Of a stretch of DNA of 40,528 bases, positions 34,934-40,528 are shown in pieces. A program made the translations under genes and the position numbers. Below the pieces are notes generated by a model, which made no database searches, was not told where the DNA came from, and saw only the letters and a program-made list of their open reading frames with translations. The first letter of the stretch is position 1. The number at the start of each line of letters is the position of its first letter. Origin of the DNA: Devosiaceae bacterium MH13 (GTDB taxonomy: Bacteria > Pseudomonadota > Alphaproteobacteria > Rhizobiales > MH13); contig JAHCMG010000192.1 in the NCBI GenBank assembly GCA_019192585.1, positions 1 to 40,528 on the forward strand, written 5' to 3'.

Positions 34934-36111
34934 CCCGCCGTCTGCGAGACGGGCTGCGGGCTCTTGTTGCCGCGCCGGCCGAGCGCCATGAAAGGCTTTT
35001 CGACCAGGATGTGCAGAACGAGCGAGACCATGACCGTCAGGCTCACCGTGATGGCAAGGCAGACGGCGAGGCTCACCGCGTTGATCTCAAGACCGCCCAT
35101 TAGCGCCGCGGTTAGCAGCATCGCCAGCGGCATCAGCGGCAGGTGCACCAGATAGGCGGCGTAGGAGAGCCGTGCCGGGGCGAGGAACGACGGGTGCGAG
35201 AGGGCGCGCACGGGGCCGCCGCCCAGCAGCACCGCAAGCATCATGGTGGCGAACAGGATTGCGATGACGCTCTGCAGGGCCACTTGGCCGAAGCGGTCGA
35301 CGCCGTCGTCTAGCAGCGGGCCTTGGCCGATGAGAAGGAGGATCAGCCCCGTTGCGGCGAGCCAGAACGCCCCAGAGAGAGCCGGGCGGGGAACGCGGGC
35401 GATCCAAGCCTCACGGCGCCGGTAGATCAGCGCGCACAGAACGCCCAGCACGAGCCCTTCAAAGCAGGCATAAAACGGGCTGCGCAACGTCTCGAAGAAC
35501 GTCTGATAGGTGATGGTGTCAGGCAAATCAGCGGCCAGCCAGGCCCGCGCCGCAAAGGGCGCACAGGCGAGGCCAAGAAGGATAGCCAGGCGCACACGCT
35601 CGGGCCGAATGGCAAGCGCAAAGGGCAGAAGAAGGTAGAATTTCCATTCTACGCCCAGCGACCAGAACACCACATTGATGTCCGATGGCAGCACATCTTG
35701 CAGCAGCAAGAGGTGATAGCCGATGCGCCAGCCCAGATCGTCCATCGCGATAGTGAAAAACGGAAAGGCCCCGATCAGCAGCAGGGCGAGGACGGCGTAG
35801 TAAGCGGGCAGAATGCGCAGCGCCCGGCGGCCGACATAGTGGCCGTAGCGCGATGGGCTCAATCGGTCGCCGTCGCGCTTGAGCAAATGGTGGGCGACGA
35901 GAAAGCCGCTGAGGACAAAGAACAAGTCGACCCCGACCCAGCCATTGACCAACACGTTGGCCAAATCGATGCCGAACACAGGCATCAGGGGGCCTTCCGC
36001 GCCGTCCGCAAACGGGCGGACCACATGCCGGCCGATCACCAGTGCGATCGCGAGCGTGCGCAACCCATCAAGGGCGTCGATCGAAGAGGGGACCCGCTGG
36101 AAGATTGCCAT
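34930..36111 (-). CDS. Acyltransferase 3 family (OafA/YrhL-like) membrane protein
   Basis: IDALDGLRTLAIALVIGRHVVRPFAD...WVGVDLFFVLSGFLVAHHLLKR...RALRILPAYYAVL...FWSLGVEWKFYLLLPF. Confidence 0.93.
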   Translation of the reverse strand: MAIFQRVPSSIDALDGLRTLAIALVIGRHVVRPFADGAEGPLMPVFGIDLANVLVNGWVGVDLFFVLSGFLVAHHLLKRDGDRLSPSRYGHYVGRRALRILPAYYAVLALLLIGAFPFFTIAMDDLGWRIGYHLLLLQDVLPSDINVVFWSLGVEWKFYLLLPFALAIRPERVRLAILLGLACAPFAARAWLAADLPDTITYQTFFETLRSPFYACFEGLVLGVLCALIYRRREAWIARVPRPALSGAFWLAATGLILLLIGQGPLLDDGVDRFGQVALQSVIAILFATMMLAVLLGGGPVRALSHPSFLAPARLSYAAYLVHLPLMPLAMLLTAALMGGLEINAVSLAVCLAITVSLTVMVSLVLHILVEKPFMALGRRGNKSPQPVSQTAG

Positions 36112-36142
36112 GGCGGATAGCCGCGCCGGTCAGCCCGGCCGC

Positions 36143-37174
36143 TTAGGCCTTGGCTGGCTTCTTCTTCGACTTCCAGATGATCGAGTCGACGATGTAGTGG
36201 TGGAAATTGATCGCCTGATAGATGATCACCATCGGCGCCAGCCCGATCAGCGCCAGAAGTGGCTCTGAGAGGATCAAGCTCGCGTACACAGCCGTCGATA
36301 GACCCAGGCAGACGATGAAGTACCGCTTCCAGTTTTTGCGCTGGGAGAGCTTGGCGATGAAGCTGGCGTTCTCGCCGTCCTTATTCTCGTAGCGCTTGTT
36401 GTTATAGACCCACACAAACATGATGTACTGGGCGTTGTGCCAGATGTTGATGGCCAGCCAGCCAAAGGTGACATCTTCGATGAGGATGTAGCCGACCGCG
36501 AAAATGGCGATGTGCGAGACCATGTAGGCGGTGTGCGCGATGGGCAGCTGGCCGCGCGTCCAGGCCACAAACCGGGTGTAAGCCCAGGTGCCAACAATGC
36601 CGATGGTCGTCGCGCCGACAATGGCAACCAGCGCGAAGGGAATGTCCGGCGTCCACAGGGCGAAGCCGAAATAGGTGTCTGGCGACTGCCACATCCGGTA
36701 CAGGATGCCCGTCAGCGGCACCGAGTAGAGCACCATTTGCGAGAACAATTCGCTGTCTTTGTAGACTGCGCCTTCCTTGCGCCGATAGGCCTGCGACACG
36801 CCCCAGCTTTGCCGGGTGTAGTGAAACCATTGCCAGTAGAAATAGATTGTCAACAGCGCCCACACGCCGATGCCGTTGCCGATAGCCCACACGGCCGCAA
36901 GCACGATCATCGGTAGCCAGATGATCAGGAACTGATGCTCTTTGAAGCTCTGCTTGTCGAAGCAAAGCCGCGTGTAAGTCGAGATGACGTGCTGGTAACC
37001 CAGGATCCACAGATCGAGCATCAAGATCGGCCAGAACAGGCTCGGCTCGATGGTGACGATTACTGCTGAAAGGATGCCGATAATGGTGATGCCGGCAATG
37101 AACCAGCCATCGAAAGTGGCGCTGTAAAGCCAGCCGGGCCGGTTGGCCGCCATGTCCTGTGTCGCAACAACCAC
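36143..37174 (-). CDS. Polytopic His-rich membrane protein of unknown function
   Basis: Multiple hydrophobic helices with conserved-looking His motifs (GYQHVISTYTR, WQWFHYTRQSWG, NIWHNAQYI, INFHHYIVDSIIWK). Confidence 0.75.
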   Translation of the reverse strand: MVVATQDMAANRPGWLYSATFDGWFIAGITIIGILSAVIVTIEPSLFWPILMLDLWILGYQHVISTYTRLCFDKQSFKEHQFLIIWLPMIVLAAVWAIGNGIGVWALLTIYFYWQWFHYTRQSWGVSQAYRRKEGAVYKDSELFSQMVLYSVPLTGILYRMWQSPDTYFGFALWTPDIPFALVAIVGATTIGIVGTWAYTRFVAWTRGQLPIAHTAYMVSHIAIFAVGYILIEDVTFGWLAINIWHNAQYIMFVWVYNNKRYENKDGENASFIAKLSQRKNWKRYFIVCLGLSTAVYASLILSEPLLALIGLAPMVIIYQAINFHHYIVDSIIWKSKKKPAKA

Positions 37175-37297
37175 GGGTCATCCTCCATACGCGTTGCGCG
37201 CAGCTTTAGAAGATGGGCGTTAAGATCGGCTGAAGCGGAAGGCTCCTGCTTTATGCGACCAAAGCCTCGGTGCTTCGCATTCCCGCTTTGGTGTTGC

Positions 37298-37780
37298 TTA
37301 GGTGTAGAAGCGCACCGCGCCGATGCTCAGATCGGCCTCGAAGGCCCGACCTATGGCCAAAAAGCCCAAGCGCCGAAGCGTGGTGAGATCCAGCGGCGCC
37401 TCGGTGCGGTGCGGCGCAAAGTCTGAGAATGGAACCCGGTGGGTCTGCCAGTCCGGCCCCGCGATGAAGCTCTGGCGGTAGCTTTGCCATGGCCGGGTGA
37501 GGTCAGAGGTCCGCAGGTGCAGATTGTAGGTTTCGCCATTGCCTGTCGCCTCGAACGCGATGCTGGCAAACCCGCTGACATCGAGCGGCGCGCCGCCCGG
37601 CTGAAGATCGGCGGCCATCTGGATGAAGCCGCCATTGTTCTCAAGGCTCACATCTCCGCGCAGGCGCCAGGCTGGCCGCCCTTGTACCTGTTCTTGGTGG
37701 AGCGTGCCGCGCGACACGCCCCCCATGACCGTGTCTGAGATCAGCGCGAAGGGGAGGGCCAGAGGTGCAACCTCACCCAC
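37298..37780 (-). CDS. CIA30 (NADH:ubiquinone oxidoreductase intermediate-associated protein 30)-like protein
   Basis: ISDTVMGGVSRGTL...LRGDVSLENNGGFIQMAADL...GFASIAFEATGNGETYNLHLRTSDL...WQSYRQSFIAGPDWQTHRVPFSDF. Confidence 0.88.
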   Translation of the reverse strand: MGEVAPLALPFALISDTVMGGVSRGTLHQEQVQGRPAWRLRGDVSLENNGGFIQMAADLQPGGAPLDVSGFASIAFEATGNGETYNLHLRTSDLTRPWQSYRQSFIAGPDWQTHRVPFSDFAPHRTEAPLDLTTLRRLGFLAIGRAFEADLSIGAVRFYT

Positions 37781-39020
37781 AGATCACCTCGACCCGTCGA
37801 TTGAGGGATCGGCCCGCCTCATCGGCATTGCTGGCGATGGGGTCGTCCTCTCCTTTGCCAAGCGCTTGCATTCGGCCTGGATCGAAACCGCGCTCGACCA
37901 AAGCCTCGACCACCGAGGCGGCGCGGCGCTCGGAAAGGTCACGGTTGTAGCCGTCCGCGCCCTCGCTCGACGAGTGACCTATAATCTGGACGCTCGAAGC
38001 GCCATCCGCGGTGAGACCTGCGTACAGATCGTCAAGAACGGCGGCGGACTCCGCGCGAATTACGGCAGAGTCGAAATCAAAGCCGATGCCGTAGACCGTG
38101 TCGCCACAACCCAAGGTGGGGGCTTCGGACGCAAGGCAAACCGGCTCAGCCCCTGACATCTCTCCGTCGTAGACCTTAAAAGGTGCGCCGTTGGTGGAGC
38201 GGAGGCCGCGCAACGCGCCCTCATCATTGACGATGAGAATGAACTGCGATGGGACGCCCGCATCGTCGGCGCCCAAGGCCCGCAGAATCTGCCCGTCGAC
38301 GGTTCCCGCCAGCGCGCTGCGCGTGTCGTAACAGCCGGTCACCGTGGCGCCTTGCTGCGCCAGTTCAATATCGACCCCTCGGCCGTCCCAAACGCCGCTA
38401 AACCCCGTCGACAGGGGCATGGTTGCTTGCACCCCGTTTCCGATCACCTCGGTGAATTCAAAGAACGTGTTCTCTACTTGCACATCGAGACCGTCAGAAA
38501 AGCGCAGCTTTATCCAGCTGACGCCAAGCGTGTTCTCGCTCATGGTCAGTTCAGTTACGGCGCCCCGCTCGGCATGGGCCTCAAGCGTGCCACTTGCGAG
38601 CAGTGTAAAGGGCCCCTCAACGCTGTCTGCGGAGCCAAAGACTTCAACCTGTCTGAAAAAGGTCTGAGAGGGGCTCGGTGTTTCGCGGATCTCGGGCACC
38701 GCGAACCTGTCGAAACTGGTTGGCGCGGGCAGTGCGTAGACGATCTCTAGGCTGTCCGCCGCGGTACCAAAGCGCGGCGTCATGACAAACTTGGTCGTAT
38801 TGCCGTCGATGGCGGCAATCGCGTGTGCCATGTCCGTGCGAAAGTCGGCGCTTGCTGCGATGGAAACAGGTAGTACGCCCTGGGCAAAGGTCATCAGATC
38901 GACGCGCTCGGGCGCGTCCTCGGCGCGCAGCGCCGAAGGGAGTATACAGATCGCGATCAGGCCTGCTGCAAACCCGATAGGACGCCGGTGCGGCCTGCTC
39001 AAGAGTTCCGAAGGTTTCAT
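37773..39020 (-). CDS. Exported protein with discoidin-like N-terminal region and C-terminal OmpA domain
   Basis: Signal peptide region; C-terminus IGFDFDSAVIRAESAAVLDDLYAGLTADGASSVQIIGHSSSEGADGYNRDLSERRAASVVEALVERGFDPGRMQALGKGEDDPIASNADEAGRSLNRRVEV. Confidence 0.9.
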   Translation of the reverse strand: MKPSELLSRPHRRPIGFAAGLIAICILPSALRAEDAPERVDLMTFAQGVLPVSIAASADFRTDMAHAIAAIDGNTTKFVMTPRFGTAADSLEIVYALPAPTSFDRFAVPEIRETPSPSQTFFRQVEVFGSADSVEGPFTLLASGTLEAHAERGAVTELTMSENTLGVSWIKLRFSDGLDVQVENTFFEFTEVIGNGVQATMPLSTGFSGVWDGRGVDIELAQQGATVTGCYDTRSALAGTVDGQILRALGADDAGVPSQFILIVNDEGALRGLRSTNGAPFKVYDGEMSGAEPVCLASEAPTLGCGDTVYGIGFDFDSAVIRAESAAVLDDLYAGLTADGASSVQIIGHSSSEGADGYNRDLSERRAASVVEALVERGFDPGRMQALGKGEDDPIASNADEAGRSLNRRVEVICG

Positions 39021-39156
39021 TGCGCGTTCCTCCCCCCAAACGGTCGCCGTTTAGTTTTCGCCATAAGGTGCCCCGGCGTCAAACGGCAAGCGTAGCGCTG
39101 CTCGCCCCATGCAAGCCAGCACCCCCTTGACCGAAATTTGACCGGATGGTCTAGTT

Positions 39157-40362
39157 TTGTCCAACGCCCTTCCGCAACGGCGCGGAGCGGGTGCTGCGGG
39201 AGTACAGACCGAGATGGTCAGCGTTGACGAGGCGATCGCCTACGAGCATGCCGGTGCGGGTCTTCGTGCCGCCTTGATGCAGCAGGCCGCCGCGATCCGC
39301 GATCAGCATTGGGGCCGCACCGTCACCTATTCGCGCAAGGCGTTTGTGCCACTGACGACCATGTGCCGCGACACGTGCGGTTACTGCACCTTTGTCAAAA
39401 GGCCTGGTGAAGTCGGCGCCCACACGATGGTGCCCGATGAGGTGCTGGCCACGGCCCGAAAGGCGGAAGCCTCGGGCTGCAAAGAGCTCCTGTTTTCGCT
39501 GGGCGAGAAACCCGAACGCCGCTACCCCGAAGCGGCCGAGGCCCTCGCGCGGCTCGGTTATGACAGCACGATCGATTATCTGGCCGCGATGGCCGATTTG
39601 GTGCTGCGGGAGACCTCGCTTCTGCCGCACATCAACGCCGGCACGCTGATCGCCGATGAGATGGCGCAACTGAAGCCGGTGTCAGCCTCGATGGGCATGA
39701 TGCTCGAGACGGTCTCCAACCGGCTCATGCAGCCGGGCATGCCGCACCATAAGTGCCCCGATAAGGCCCCCAAAGCGCGGCTTGTGACGCTGGAAGCGGC
39801 GGGCCAGCTCCAGGTGCCGTTCACCACGGGCCTTTTGATCGGGATCGGCGAGACCTGGGCTGAGCGCGTGGAAGCGCTTGCGGCGATCAACGCGGTTCAC
39901 CAGCGCTATGGCCACATCCAAGAGGTGATCATCCAAAACTTTCGGGCCAAGCCGGGCATCGCCATGGCGAGCCATCCCGAGCCATCGCTCGACGACATGC
40001 TGCTGACTCTCGCCACCGCGCGGCTGCTGCTCGACCCGTCTATCAGCCTGCAAGCGCCGCCAAACCTGTCGAGCCGTCACGCGGCCTATCTTGGGTGCGG
40101 CATCAATGATTGGGGCGGCATCTCGCCGGTGACGATCGATTTCATCAATCCTGAGCGACCCTGGCCGCAGCTTGATGGACTCGCGTCGGCCTGCGCCGCA
40201 CAGGGCCTTACGCTTCAGGAGCGGCTGACGGTCTATCCGCGCTATTTGGCATCGGACGGTTTCCTCGACGCCGAGGTGGCGCCGCGGGCGCACTCGATGG
40301 CCCGCGCTGATGGTTTGGCCAAACATCAAGCGCTCGAACAGATGCCGGTGGAGGCCGCCTGA
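39157..40362 (+). CDS. cofG: 7,8-didemethyl-8-hydroxy-5-deazariboflavin synthase subunit CofG (radical SAM)
   Basis: CRDTCGYCTF radical SAM cluster motif; KELLFSLGEKPERRYPEA; INAGTLIADEMAQLKPVSASMGMMLETVSNRLM; NWGGISPVTIDFINPERPWP. Start TTG at 39157 (alternatives inside). Confidence 0.92.
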   Translation: MSNALPQRRGAGAAGVQTEMVSVDEAIAYEHAGAGLRAALMQQAAAIRDQHWGRTVTYSRKAFVPLTTMCRDTCGYCTFVKRPGEVGAHTMVPDEVLATARKAEASGCKELLFSLGEKPERRYPEAAEALARLGYDSTIDYLAAMADLVLRETSLLPHINAGTLIADEMAQLKPVSASMGMMLETVSNRLMQPGMPHHKCPDKAPKARLVTLEAAGQLQVPFTTGLLIGIGETWAERVEALAAINAVHQRYGHIQEVIIQNFRAKPGIAMASHPEPSLDDMLLTLATARLLLDPSISLQAPPNLSSRHAAYLGCGINDWGGISPVTIDFINPERPWPQLDGLASACAAQGLTLQERLTVYPRYLASDGFLDAEVAPRAHSMARADGLAKHQALEQMPVEAA

Positions 40363-40528
40363 TGCTGATGCCGCAGCCGGCCTCGGCGCCGATCCGCCGG
40401 ATACTCGATGGTGCGCTTGATGGCGCGGAAGTGTCCGTTGCCGATGCGGAGGCGCTGTTCCGGGCGGGCGGCGCTGATCGGGATGCCGTGGTGGCGGTGG
40501 CCGACCAGCTGCGCCGACAGGCCGTTGG
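40362..40528 (+). CDS. cofH: Start of probable CofH (FO synthase subunit 2), truncated by window end
   Basis: ATG overlaps the cofG TGA (TGATG); MLMPQPASAPIRRILDGALDGAEVSVADAEALFRAGGADRDAVVAVADQLRRQAV resembles the CofH N-terminus. Confidence 0.75.
   Translation, partial: MLMPQPASAPIRRILDGALDGAEVSVADAEALFRAGGADRDAVVAVADQLRRQAV

Noticed and set aside
35323-36120. 265-aa plus-strand ORF opposite acyltransferase
   Set aside because: Gln/Arg/Glu-rich mirror frame; no ribosome-binding site or domain.
36402-37181. 259-aa minus-strand ORF in another frame of the His-rich membrane protein
   Set aside because: Overlaps the hydrophobic membrane-protein frame completely; codon pattern supports the 36143-37174 frame instead.

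Overview
This 40.5 kb, GC-rich window looks alphaproteobacterial and is packed with nitrogen/carbon scavenging genes. From left to right it contains: (i) a livKGFH(M)-type ABC transporter on the minus strand, divergent from an amidase / cysteine hydrolase / cupin / AtzH-HpxZ-like / FAD-oxidase catabolic operon that runs into an NMT1/THI5-type ABC transporter; (ii) a sugar-type ABC operon on the minus strand with a GH63-like glycosidase. In this operon the solute-binding-protein gene carries an in-frame amber codon, the MalF-like permease carries an inserted DUF11-like extracytoplasmic domain, and the MalG-like permease has an extra N-terminal membrane region; (iii) a second NitT/TauT-type ABC operon preceded by a perfect 20-bp palindrome; (iv) a divergent cytochrome b561 / MarR pair; (v) a RutR-like regulator divergent from a reductive-pyrimidine-type operon (beta-ureidopropionase, dihydropyrimidinase, third NitT/TauT-type ABC system). 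A near-consensus RutR box lies between them, and the operon carries an uncharacterised cassette of small proteins, including two 27-codon tiny ORFs; (vi) assorted genes (STAS-like, HxlR, GST, acyltransferase, multi-His membrane protein, CIA30, OmpA-like); and (vii) cofG plus the start of cofH (F420/FO biosynthesis). No rRNA, tRNA, CRISPR or intact mobile element was recognised. All calls come from reading the sequence and ORF translations; no database search was run.
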